DNA of 24,120 nt from UBA4093 sp036676455 (GTDB lineage: Bacteria; Cyanobacteriota; Sericytochromatia; S15B-MN24; UBA4093), in assembly GCA_036676455.1 (NCBI GenBank), contig JAKFCW010000093.1, forward strand, positions 1 to 24,120. Reading direction: 5' to 3'. The notes below the pieces were generated by a model. It searched no databases. It was not told the origin of the DNA and was given only the letters and a program-made list of their open reading frames with translations. Shown piece by piece: positions 5,309-13,118 of this stretch (position 1 is the first letter of the stretch; each line of letters begins with the position of its first letter). Position numbers and translations under genes: made by a program.

Positions 5309-8242
5309 ATGCGATACCCCATCAACCCTCACGTCGTCCAAGCATGCCGCAGGGTCTCCCTGTTAATAGCACTTGCCGCCGTCTTGCTGGGCGGCTTGGT
5401 CCTTGCAGGTTGGGCCTTCGATCTCGACCTGCTGAAACGGGCGCTGCTACCAGAGCCTCCCATGATGCCGAGCGCTGCGACCTGCTTTGTGCTCGCCGGG
5501 GTGTCTCTCTGGCTGTGGAACGCTAAGCGTTGGCCCGTGCTGCCGCGTGCCTTCGGGTTGCTCTTGGTCTGCTATGCGGGGCTTGCCCTGATCGAGTACC
5601 TCTTTCGGGTCGATCTGGGGGTTGATCGCTGGCTTTTCGGACGGGCCTTGGCCACCCTTGACGTGCCGTTTACAGGCCGCCTCACTCCACCGGGGGCCAT
5701 CGGCCTTACCCTGATCGGCCTTGCGCTCTTCTGGCTAGAGGCCGACACGAAGCGTCGCGGCCTGCGGCCTGCAGAGTTCATGTGCCTGCTCGCGATGATC
5801 TACCCCGTTGTTCTCCTCTGGGGCTACGTCTACCACGTCGCGACGTTTGGCAGCCTCGTCGGCGTCCGTGAACTGGGCACCGGAGGGGCCGTCACGATCA
5901 TCGTGCTGGCCCTGGGGGTCCTGCTCGCCCGTCCGGAACGGGGGATGATGGGCGTATTCACCAGCGACACCGAAGCTGGACTCACCTTGCGCCGCACCAT
6001 TCCGACGCTGCTCATGATCCCCCTCGCCATCGGGGCGATCCGAGAAGTTGCCGTCAGGCTGCTCGTCCTTTCCCCCTACGTCGAGTGGGTGCTGTGGATC
6101 GCGCTGGCCTCGCTCTTTGGCTTGCTCGCCATCTTGTGGAATGTCCATTCCCTCACCCGCATGGCTGAGGCGCGTGAACAGGCGGAGAGTCACCGGGCCT
6201 TGCTCGCCTCGCTCGTGGAAGCCTCGCATGATGCCATTCTCGGAGCGACCAAGGCCTGGACCGTCAGTAGCATGAACGAGGGTGCCGAGCGTTTGTTCGG
6301 CTATGCGTCGTCCGACATCCTCGGAAAGCCATTGTCACTGTTTTACCCTCCCGAGCGCTTGGTCGAGTATCAGGAGAACACCAGGCGGATCGAGAAGGGA
6401 GAGTGCGTCGGTCCTTACGACTCCCAGCGACTGCACCGCGACGGACGGCGGATCGACGTGTCCGTGACCCTCTCTCCTCTCCTCACCCCAACCGGGCAGG
6501 TCAGCGGCTACGTGGCGGTGCTTCGCGACATCACCGTCCGCAAGCACCTCGAAGCGGATCTACGCCGGGCGCGGGACCACCTGGAGGCGCGGGTTCAAGA
6601 GCGGACTGCGGAGCTCACGCGGGTCAACGCCGCCCTGCGCCAGGAAATTACGGAACGTGAACTGGCACAGACGGCATTGCAGCAGGCGGCGGCAGAGATC
6701 TTCGACCTCTACAATCATGCGCCCTGCGGGTACCACTCCCTGGACAAGGATGGGCGTATCGTTCGGATCAACGAAACCGAGCTTGCATGGCTGGGTTACG
6801 CCTCGGAGGAAGTCCTCGGAAAGCGCCTCATCTACGACCTTTTGACTCCTCAGAGCGCAGAAAAGGTCAGGCGAACCCTGCCGCGCTTCATGAAAACCGG
6901 CTTCATCCAGAACCTCGAAGTCGATATGGTGCGCAAGGACGGAACCGTCATGAGCGTCCTCCTGAGCGCGTCTGCCCTCAAGGACGCCGATGGGAACTAC
7001 CTCGTGAGTCGCTCGACCGTTTTCGACATCACCGAACGCAAGCGATTGGAGACCGAGCTACGGCATAGCGAGGCGAGCCTTACGAACGCCCAGCGAATCG
7101 CTCATGTGGGAAACTGGGAGCTGGACTTGAAGACGAACACGCTTCGCTGGTCGGACGAGATTTACCGGATCTTCGGGCTGCAGCCACAGGAGTTCGCCGC
7201 GACGTACGAGGCGTTCCTCGAGCGGGTTCATCCGGACGATCGCGCTTCGGTCAAACATGCCGTCGACGAGGCCCTTTTCTGCCAAACCCCCTACTCCATC
7301 GAGCACCGCATCGTGAGACCGGATGGAACGGAGCGGATCGTTCAGGAGCAAGCGGATGTCATTTACGACGAGCAAAAGCAGCCGATTCAAATGTTGGGCG
7401 TCGTCCAGGACATCACGGACGTCAAGCGGATCCAGGCCGCGATCGCCCAGCGTGACGCGGAGTTGCGCCAGGCCAGGGAAATCGAACGCCTCAAGAGCAG
7501 CTTCGTCAACGCGGTCTCTCACGATCTCCGGGCTCCGATCATGGCCATCCTGGGCTACGCGGAGCTCCTCGAGGACGAGGTCGCAGGCCCGCTCGTGCCA
7601 AAGCAGCGGGACTTCGTGATCCAGATCGAGAAAGGCACCAAGCGACTTGAGTTGATGGTGAACGACCTGCTCGACTTCGCGCGCATGGAGGCTGGAACCT
7701 TCGCGCTCAATCTGAGCGAGGAGGATCTGCGCTCCAAGATAGGGGACGTGGTGGAGAGTCTCAAACCCTTGATCGAAGAGGCCAAGGTCGAGATGGTGCT
7801 GTCCTTACCGGATGAACCCCTCATGGCACGGATGGATGGGCCTCGCACCGAGAGAGTGGTGGCCAACTTGCTGACCAATGCCCTGAAGTTCACGCCGCCG
7901 GGAGGCAAGATTACCGTACGTGCCCGCAAGGAAGGCACGTACTTGCTCTGCGAGGTGGTGGATACCGGCATCGGGATCGCCCCCGAGGATCTTCCCAAGC
8001 TCTTTCAGCGGTTTTCCCAGCTGGAAGCCGGGAGACGTCGAGGCGGAACGGGTTTGGGGCTGAGCATCAGCAAAACCTTCGTCGAGGCCCAAGGCGGGAA
8101 GATTGGTGTGTTAAGCGAACTCGGCAAAGGCAGTACCTTCTGGTTTATGCTGCCGCTCGAGCCATCGCTGCTGCCCGCGGCGGCCCGCAATACTGAGCGT
8201 CCGTCAGGGGCGCCGGTGCCCACGCGCTCAGCGTCATCATGA
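5309..8242 (+). CDS. Membrane-bound sensor histidine kinase with three PAS domains
   Basis: I start at ATG 5309 because AGGAGG lies seven bases upstream; an ATG at 5291 in frame has no good site. The product is 977 residues. Residues 1-290 hold about seven or eight hydrophobic segments (an integral-membrane sensor region). PAS 1 spans about 296-410, a coiled coil about 413-464, PAS 2 about 464-577 and PAS 3 (PAS_3 type, VGNWELD) about 590-707. The HisKA dimerisation box is SFVNAVSHDLRAP with phospho-acceptor His738. The ATPase domain shows N857 (NLLTNALKF), DTGIGI from 885 and GGTGLGLSISK from 912, all intact. There is no receiver or HPt domain, and no response regulator is adjacent, so this is an orphan kinase. 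The signal sensed is unknown; three PAS domains could integrate cytoplasmic redox or ligand cues. Confidence 0.93.
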   Translation: MRYPINPHVVQACRRVSLLIALAAVLLGGLVLAGWAFDLDLLKRALLPEPPMMPSAATCFVLAGVSLWLWNAKRWPVLPRAFGLLLVCYAGLALIEYLFRVDLGVDRWLFGRALATLDVPFTGRLTPPGAIGLTLIGLALFWLEADTKRRGLRPAEFMCLLAMIYPVVLLWGYVYHVATFGSLVGVRELGTGGAVTIIVLALGVLLARPERGMMGVFTSDTEAGLTLRRTIPTLLMIPLAIGAIREVAVRLLVLSPYVEWVLWIALASLFGLLAILWNVHSLTRMAEAREQAESHRALLASLVEASHDAILGATKAWTVSSMNEGAERLFGYASSDILGKPLSLFYPPERLVEYQENTRRIEKGECVGPYDSQRLHRDGRRIDVSVTLSPLLTPTGQVSGYVAVLRDITVRKHLEADLRRARDHLEARVQERTAELTRVNAALRQEITERELAQTALQQAAAEIFDLYNHAPCGYHSLDKDGRIVRINETELAWLGYASEEVLGKRLIYDLLTPQSAEKVRRTLPRFMKTGFIQNLEVDMVRKDGTVMSVLLSASALKDADGNYLVSRSTVFDITERKRLETELRHSEASLTNAQRIAHVGNWELDLKTNTLRWSDEIYRIFGLQPQEFAATYEAFLERVHPDDRASVKHAVDEALFCQTPYSIEHRIVRPDGTERIVQEQADVIYDEQKQPIQMLGVVQDITDVKRIQAAIAQRDAELRQAREIERLKSSFVNAVSHDLRAPIMAILGYAELLEDEVAGPLVPKQRDFVIQIEKGTKRLELMVNDLLDFARMEAGTFALNLSEEDLRSKIGDVVESLKPLIEEAKVEMVLSLPDEPLMARMDGPRTERVVANLLTNALKFTPPGGKITVRARKEGTYLLCEVVDTGIGIAPEDLPKLFQRFSQLEAGRRRGGTGLGLSISKTFVEAQGGKIGVLSELGKGSTFWFMLPLEPSLLPAAARNTERPSGAPVPTRSASS

Positions 8243-8297
8243 AGCGCATGGAGAACGCCGTCGACTGCCCAAAAGGGGGGACCCGAGACAGTAAGGG

Positions 8298-9434
8298 TTA
8301 GCGCCAGCGGAGGCTGAGGTGGTTGTCGGGATCCCGCTGTAGGGACGTACCGAACGGGCTGCCAAGTTCGTTGAGCCGCTGGTGCGCCCAACCCACCTCG
8401 GCGTCGGAGGCCCGTTGCAATCGAAACCGGCTCATCTGCATCGGCACGAGATTCGCCTTCAAGAGGCGGCCCAGGCCAGGCTCGAGGCGGATCAGATACA
8501 CCATGCGCACGTTGGGGTGGTAGTCCTCGTACCCGCTAATCCCCTCGTAATCGTCCAGGAAGTCCCCGCAACCGTAGAGGATCAGGTGTTCTCGGTAGAC
8601 CTCGATGGCCATCACGTGATGGGACGAGTGTCCGTGCACGACGTCGACCCCTCCGTCCACGAGGTCATGGGCGAAGCGGATATGGGCGTCGGGAACCGCA
8701 TCGACCCAGTTGCCTCCCCAGTGAATCGACGCGACGACCACATCTTGAGGGTGCTTGAATGCCTGTAGGTGGGAGGCAAGCCTGCGGGCTGTCGTCTCGG
8801 AGAGATCCTCCAGGACGTGGATGCCCGGTCGCTCCCGGTCCGCGGCCCATTCGCGCGGAATCCCGCTCGTGGTGGTACCGAGCGAGAATACCAGCACGCG
8901 GCCCTTGCCAGGAACCTCGATGACGGCCGGTGAAGAGGCTTCGGCCGCGTGTCGCCCGGCTCCCGCGTGTGCAATGCCGGCGCCGTCCAGGGTTTGGAGG
9001 GTCTCGAGGAGGCCCGCGGTTCCCCAGTCCAAGACGTGGTTGTTGGCGAGGCCGCAGCAAGGGGACCCGATCGCGCTGAGGCACGCGATGTTGGCGGGGT
9101 GCATGCGGTAATGAATCCCCTTGTCGGGCCACGCCTCCTCGCGGGTGGTGATACTCATCTCCAGGTTGATGATCCAGGCGTCCGGCCCGAAGCGTTTCAA
9201 TGCCTCTGCCGCCTCGCCCCAGGGGTAGGAGACGTCCACCGGCCTGGGGATCGGGCCGCTGACGCGCTCCGCCAACTCCACGTAGGCGCGGGCATCGTGA
9301 AGGTAGCGCTCGTACAACCGTGGGTTCCCGGGATGGGGCAGGATCTGATCGATGCCCCTTCCCATCATCACGTCGCCGCAGAGGGCAATCGAAAGGGGCT
9401 TGGGGGGATTCTCCTGCCCTTGGCGTCGCGCCAT
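8298..9434 (-). CDS. CapA-family protein (poly-gamma-glutamate synthesis type)
   Basis: The predicted 378-residue protein carries the hallmarks of the CapA/PGA_cap family, which has a calcineurin-like metallophosphoesterase fold: CGDVMMGRGID near the N-terminus, NLEMSITTR, NNHVLDWG, IHWGGNW and HGHSSHHVMAIE. In Bacillus CapA is needed for poly-gamma-glutamate capsule, but many distant bacteria carry lone CapA-like genes of unproven role, as here. I chose ATG 9434, which has GAGGG just upstream; an in-frame TTG at 9539 would add 35 low-complexity residues. No signal peptide or lipid anchor is obvious from either start. It converges with the histidine kinase across 55 bases. No capB/capC ligase genes are present, so capsule synthesis cannot be claimed. 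Confidence 0.85.
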   Translation of the reverse strand: MARRQGQENPPKPLSIALCGDVMMGRGIDQILPHPGNPRLYERYLHDARAYVELAERVSGPIPRPVDVSYPWGEAAEALKRFGPDAWIINLEMSITTREEAWPDKGIHYRMHPANIACLSAIGSPCCGLANNHVLDWGTAGLLETLQTLDGAGIAHAGAGRHAAEASSPAVIEVPGKGRVLVFSLGTTTSGIPREWAADRERPGIHVLEDLSETTARRLASHLQAFKHPQDVVVASIHWGGNWVDAVPDAHIRFAHDLVDGGVDVVHGHSSHHVMAIEVYREHLILYGCGDFLDDYEGISGYEDYHPNVRMVYLIRLEPGLGRLLKANLVPMQMSRFRLQRASDAEVGWAHQRLNELGSPFGTSLQRDPDNHLSLRWR

Positions 9435-9705
9435 GATCCCTCGCTCAAACGCATCACCGCTGGGTTCTGCCGGATCAGTGTTCCTCCGGAGAAGAGCGTA
9501 ACGGGCCTGAGGGACATGGGCGTCGTTCGTCCTACCCAAGTTCCGCCGGGCTCCTTCGGATTGAGTGTCCGAAGACGATCGCGCGATTAATCACACTCCG
9601 CGGCGTCCCCAATATCGGGTACGATATGAAAAGAGTCTGGCTCTGGTGGGTTCAGGCTCTTTCCTTTTTCTATCGACGCTGAACGCGTGTCGTAGAGGCT
9701 ACGGG

Positions 9706-10464
9706 ATGTCTTTTGAGAATCGCCAGCATGATAACGGTAGCCAGGTATGCGTCCGGCAACGCTCTTGGCCCGCTGCGTTGCACGAACTGGCGCTGGAACC
9801 AGGTCGGGTCGAGGTGATTTCGGCCGTGCTCGACCTCGACCTCGCGGAGGTCCGAGAACTGACGTCTCTCTTGTCCGAGGACGAACGGGAGCGTGCCAGG
9901 CGCTTTCGATTCGACCAGCATCGCCATCGGTTCATCGTGGCGAGAGCCAGGCTACGTCAGTTGCTGGGGACGTGCCTGGGAATCGCCCCCGAGCAGGTGG
10001 CGTTCACCTACGGGCCCCATGGCAAGCCCGCTCTGGTTGAACAACTGAACCCGGAGGCCGTCGAGTTCAACGTCGCCCACTCCGGCGAGCTTGCTCTCTT
10101 CGCTTTGACCCTCGCATCTCCCGTTGGGGTTGACGTCGAGCAGGTGCGTGAGTTTCCGGAGGCCGAGGCCATTGCGGCACGGTACTTCTCGGCTCATGAG
10201 CAGGCGCAGATGCTTGAGCTGCCGCAAGAGGACCGGAGTCTGAGCTTCTTCCTGGCGTGGACCCGGAAAGAAGCGATCCTGAAGGCCTGTGGGAAAGGCT
10301 TGTCGGTTCCATTGAGGGAGTTCTCGGTTTCGGTGGTTCCGGGCGAGCCCGCGGTCGTTCTTGAGGCCTCCAATCAGCTGGGTGCCGGAACCTGGGCTCT
10401 GGTTCACCTCGAGCCTGCGGGCGGTTACGCGGCTGCCTTGGCAACCGCGATCCCCATCACGTGA
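9706..10464 (+). CDS. Sfp/HetI-type 4'-phosphopantetheinyl transferase
   Basis: This 252-residue enzyme transfers phosphopantetheine from CoA to a serine of acyl- or peptidyl-carrier proteins, switching on fatty acid, polyketide or nonribosomal peptide synthases. The substrate-side motif RFRFDQHRHRFIVARA is followed by TYGPHGKPAL. The Mg-binding GVDVEQ gives Asp143 and Glu145, and the third acid lies in WTRKEAILKACGKG (Trp185, Glu189, Lys193). Length matches the Sfp group (about 230-250), not the short AcpS type. AGAGG stands seven bases before ATG 9706; an in-frame GTG at 9565 would add 47 unlikely residues. The next gene starts 16 bases after the stop, so they form an operon. No synthase lies in the window, so its carrier-protein target is unknown. 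Confidence 0.93.
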   Translation: MSFENRQHDNGSQVCVRQRSWPAALHELALEPGRVEVISAVLDLDLAEVRELTSLLSEDERERARRFRFDQHRHRFIVARARLRQLLGTCLGIAPEQVAFTYGPHGKPALVEQLNPEAVEFNVAHSGELALFALTLASPVGVDVEQVREFPEAEAIAARYFSAHEQAQMLELPQEDRSLSFFLAWTRKEAILKACGKGLSVPLREFSVSVVPGEPAVVLEASNQLGAGTWALVHLEPAGGYAAALATAIPIT

Positions 10465-10480
10465 CGAAAGGACGACCCGC

Positions 10481-11113
10481 ATGCAGGTCATCGATCAGGC
10501 GACATGGCCCAGACGCGACCATTTTCTCGTGTACGGAGCCCTGGAGTATCCGTACTTCAGCCTCACCGTCGATCTCGAGGTCACGGGCCTCTTGGCCGCG
10601 CTGAAAACGGCAGGCTTGCCCGTTTACCCGACGATCATCCATGCGGTTTCGGCGGCCGCCAACGCGATCGTCGAGTTCCGCACCCGCATCCGGGGCGAAT
10701 CGGTGGTGCTGCATGACGTGGTGGCGCCCTCGTTCACGGTCCCCTGGAAGGACGACCTCTTCAGCTTCTGCGCGGTCGCCTACGATCTGGATCGCGATCG
10801 CTTCCTCGAGAGTTGCCTCGCGGAGATGGCCAAGGCCCAGGCCGTCGAATCCGTCCTGCAGGGCGCCGCTTTCCGGGACGATGTCCTGTACATGTCGTGC
10901 TTTCCGTGGGGGGCGTTCACCGGCATGACGCATCCGATGCGGGCGAACGACTCGATTCCCCGGTTCGCCTGGGGCAAGATCACCCCCAAGGAAGGGCGAG
11001 AGGTCTTGCCGTTCAACCTGCAGCTTCACCACGGGTTGGCGGACGGGGTTCATGCCGCGCGGTTCCTGGCGCGCCTGGAGGCCCTCCTCAATTCCGTCGC
11101 GCGACATTCCTAG
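10481..11113 (+). CDS. Chloramphenicol-acetyltransferase-fold acyltransferase (CatA-like)
   Basis: A 210-residue protein, close to the 210-220 residues of trimeric type A chloramphenicol acetyltransferases. The start ATG has AAAGGA eight bases upstream. The family pattern is clear: N-terminal HFLVYGALEYPYFSLTVDL, VYPTIIHAVSAAAN, VAPSFTVPWKDDLFSFC, and the catalytic HHGLADG near the end, with His184 as general base and Asp188 matching the structural aspartate. It is encoded 16 bases after the phosphopantetheinyl transferase. Fold and acyl-CoA-dependent O-acylation are known for the family; the substrate here is not. Because it is paired with a carrier-protein activator and faces an O-methyltransferase, a tailoring role in a small metabolite is as likely as antibiotic inactivation. 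Confidence 0.85.
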   Translation: MQVIDQATWPRRDHFLVYGALEYPYFSLTVDLEVTGLLAALKTAGLPVYPTIIHAVSAAANAIVEFRTRIRGESVVLHDVVAPSFTVPWKDDLFSFCAVAYDLDRDRFLESCLAEMAKAQAVESVLQGAAFRDDVLYMSCFPWGAFTGMTHPMRANDSIPRFAWGKITPKEGREVLPFNLQLHHGLADGVHAARFLARLEALLNSVARHS

Positions 11114-11147
11114 CGCCACGCCGCCGGTCTGGACCTTCAACGTCGCG

Positions 11148-12011
11148 TCACTCCAGCCGGTAGCGAACCAGCCACATGGCCTTGCGGAAGACCTGGACTC
11201 CGGCAAAGGCCTTCACCCAGCCGATCGCACTCCATGACGCATCCATGAAGGACCACTCGTCGAGCCAACGAATTCCCGGTCCCCAGGCTTCGACCTCATG
11301 GCTGTTCGCAAGCCCGAAGCGAAAGGTCGCGTCCGGCCCGAGCCCGAAGCCCCGACGCAGCTTGCAGCGCAAGAGCCAGTACACCTTCGGATCCAGCCAG
11401 CGCCGGTTGATCCCCTCGAAGAGCAGCTCGGATCCAGGAAAGCGTCGCTGCAAGCCGAGGACCAGCGACCGGACCTGGTCTTCGGTCAGGTACATGAACA
11501 GACCTTCCGCCAGGAAGAGCGTGGGCGCCGGGCTCTCTCCCAGCACGTCGAGCCAGCCCGGGTCCGTCACGGCCGCCGCGATCAGGCGGTAGCGATCCGA
11601 TTCGGCGAAGAAGGCGGACTTCAGCGCGATCACCGGGGGCAGGTCCACGTCGACGAACTGCATGATCCCGTTGTCGACGCGGGAGAATCGCGGATCGAGC
11701 CCGCAGCCCATGTTGACGACGCGCCCCACGGGGAAGCGCGTGAGAAAGTCCCGGACGACCTGGTCGAAGTACCGGGCGCGCATGGCGACGTAAGTGACTC
11801 CCAGGTCGGGAATTCGGCTGGATAGCAATCGCGCCAGGCGGGGATCCTGCGCCTCGCTCAGCTTGGGACGCAGGGCCTCCCAGAGTCGCAAGGATTCGGG
11901 ATCCGGCAGGATGGGATGCCGGGCCTGCTGGTCTCGGACATGGCAGTAGAGCGTCAGCAGCATCGTGGCCGAGACGTCCGAAAGCGCGATGCGCGCGGAG
12001 CTTGGGGTCAT
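11148..12011 (-). CDS. Class I SAM-dependent O-methyltransferase, TcmP/Ppm1 (LCM) family
   Basis: 287 residues from ATG 12011, which has GGAGG eight bases upstream. The leucine-carboxyl-methyltransferase-like fold is shown by VVNMGCGLDPRF (SAM-binding motif I with the family's N-GCG-D-R), FVDVDLPPVIALK (motif II acidic residues), TLFLAEGLFMYLTEDQV (the characteristic AEG-MYL) and a final W-conserved region. Members of this group methylate carboxyl or hydroxyl groups in polyketides (TcmP) and similar compounds. It converges with the acyltransferase gene across 34 bases. A longer reading to 12182 is open but adds 57 arginine-rich residues without family support. Confidence 0.87.
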   Translation of the reverse strand: MTPSSARIALSDVSATMLLTLYCHVRDQQARHPILPDPESLRLWEALRPKLSEAQDPRLARLLSSRIPDLGVTYVAMRARYFDQVVRDFLTRFPVGRVVNMGCGLDPRFSRVDNGIMQFVDVDLPPVIALKSAFFAESDRYRLIAAAVTDPGWLDVLGESPAPTLFLAEGLFMYLTEDQVRSLVLGLQRRFPGSELLFEGINRRWLDPKVYWLLRCKLRRGFGLGPDATFRFGLANSHEVEAWGPGIRWLDEWSFMDASWSAIGWVKAFAGVQVFRKAMWLVRYRLE

Positions 12012-12275
12012 GCGGGCGCCCTCCGTTTTGCGTGGCGCTGCCGATCGTGCTACCGCTCGTCGGTGCGCTGATCGTACATAAACCACTCTCCCCAGCGCTA
12101 GGGAGCGTTGGCCAAGACCCCTTGACCATGCGCGAGACGCGCACTCGCCGCCTGCTGCCACCATCCGAGCATGGAAAGGCAAAGCTTAATCCACCCATAA
12201 GAATGCTGGGTCGGGACCCGACGATAGTAGGGTGGGCCTACCGTTGCTCAGGCCATCGAACCGGGGAAGCGTACC

Positions 12276-13031
12276 GTGGAAATCTCTCACTTCAGCCGTC
12301 CCAGCCTCACCCCCGCCCGGCCCGTCTCGGCGCCGGCGAAGCCGCGGGCTGCCAGGGCGTCGGGGCTCGCGGCGGATCACTTCGTTGCCTCGCTTCGCTC
12401 TCCTGCGACGTCGCTCGAGCCCGAGGCGCCGCGCGAGGGGGAAAAAGCCGCGCAGCTGGCAAAGCTGGCCAACCTGAGCCACCTGCCCCACATGCTGCAT
12501 GTCCTCGGTCCCGTCGCCAGCGTTGCCAAAGGGGTTTCGGGAGCCTCCAAGGCCGTCTCGATCGTCGACAAGGTGGCCGACCTCGTCTCTACTGCCAAGC
12601 GCGTCACCGGCGCCGCCAAGGCCTTGTCTCACGCCGACGACCTGGTCGATGCGGCCACGGCCGCCAAGGGGGCCTCAGGCCTGGCGCGTGCGGCGGGCGC
12701 CTCGGCTCCCGTGGGCTTCGTCGCCCGCATGGGTGGCTCGCTGTCGGCGATCGCCACTGTCCTCAGCTCGGTGGTCGCCTTCTTCGACATCAAGAAGGCG
12801 ATCGCCACCCGGCACGATCCCGAAGCCACGGCTCGCGAGAAGACCGTCACCACCCTCCAGGCTGGGCTCTCGGGCGTCAGCGGCGCTGCTGGCCTCGTCG
12901 CCGCCCTGGCCGCCGCTGGGCTGGCCCTTCCGGTCTCCATCCCGGCCCTGCTCAGCGTCTCGTCCGTGGCCGGCCTCGGCAGCTTTGCAGTCAGCTTGAT
13001 CGACCGGCTGCAGAATCGCTCGGGCCGCTAG
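12276..13031 (+). CDS. Alanine-rich protein of unknown function with hydrophobic C-terminal helices
   Basis: I do not recognise this 251-residue protein. The GTG start at 12276 has GGGGAAG about seven bases upstream. Residues 1-60 are Pro/Ala-rich and probably disordered. Residues 60-130 are amphipathic with repeated small residues (VASVAKGVSGASKAVSIVDK). Three hydrophobic glycine/alanine-rich stretches follow: around 150-170 (LSAIATVLSSVVAFFDI), 197-216 (GLSGVSGAAGLVAALAAAG) and 220-240. A charged linker (ATRHDPEATAREKT) separates them. Such glycine-zipper-like helices occur in membrane-inserting or pore-forming proteins, but no named family can be assigned. No signal peptide is evident. It stands alone and ends before a very strong terminator. 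Confidence 0.7.
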   Translation: MEISHFSRPSLTPARPVSAPAKPRAARASGLAADHFVASLRSPATSLEPEAPREGEKAAQLAKLANLSHLPHMLHVLGPVASVAKGVSGASKAVSIVDKVADLVSTAKRVTGAAKALSHADDLVDAATAAKGASGLARAAGASAPVGFVARMGGSLSAIATVLSSVVAFFDIKKAIATRHDPEATAREKTVTTLQAGLSGVSGAAGLVAALAAAGLALPVSIPALLSVSSVAGLGSFAVSLIDRLQNRSGR

Positions 13032-13044
13032 CGCCCGGCTGCCG

Positions 13045-13095
13045 CATGTCACGAGGCCCCGCCTGAAACTCAGGCGGGGCCTCGTGACATGTTTT
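13045..13095 (+). terminator. Intrinsic terminator with a 22-bp stem
   Basis: Bases 13045-13066 are perfectly complementary to 13070-13091, with a three-base loop, then TTTT. It begins 13 bases after the stop of the alanine-rich gene and also lies just past the end of the minus-strand CoA-transferase gene, so it may serve both convergent units, though the minus side lacks a T-run. Confidence 0.9.
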
Positions 13096-13118
13096 CCCGC
13101 GTCGGCGAGAGATAGGAT

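Noticed and set aside
10481..11113. Acquired chloramphenicol-resistance gene
   Set aside because: The fold and HHxxxDG site fit, but there is no mobile-element context and the gene is tightly linked to a phosphopantetheinyl transferase with matching base composition; resistance cannot be claimed.
12002..13066. 354-codon plus-strand frame across the intergenic region and the alanine-rich gene
   Set aside because: Arg/Gly-rich, starts inside the neighbouring methyltransferase gene region and lacks a ribosome binding site; the 12276 frame has better codon use and start context.
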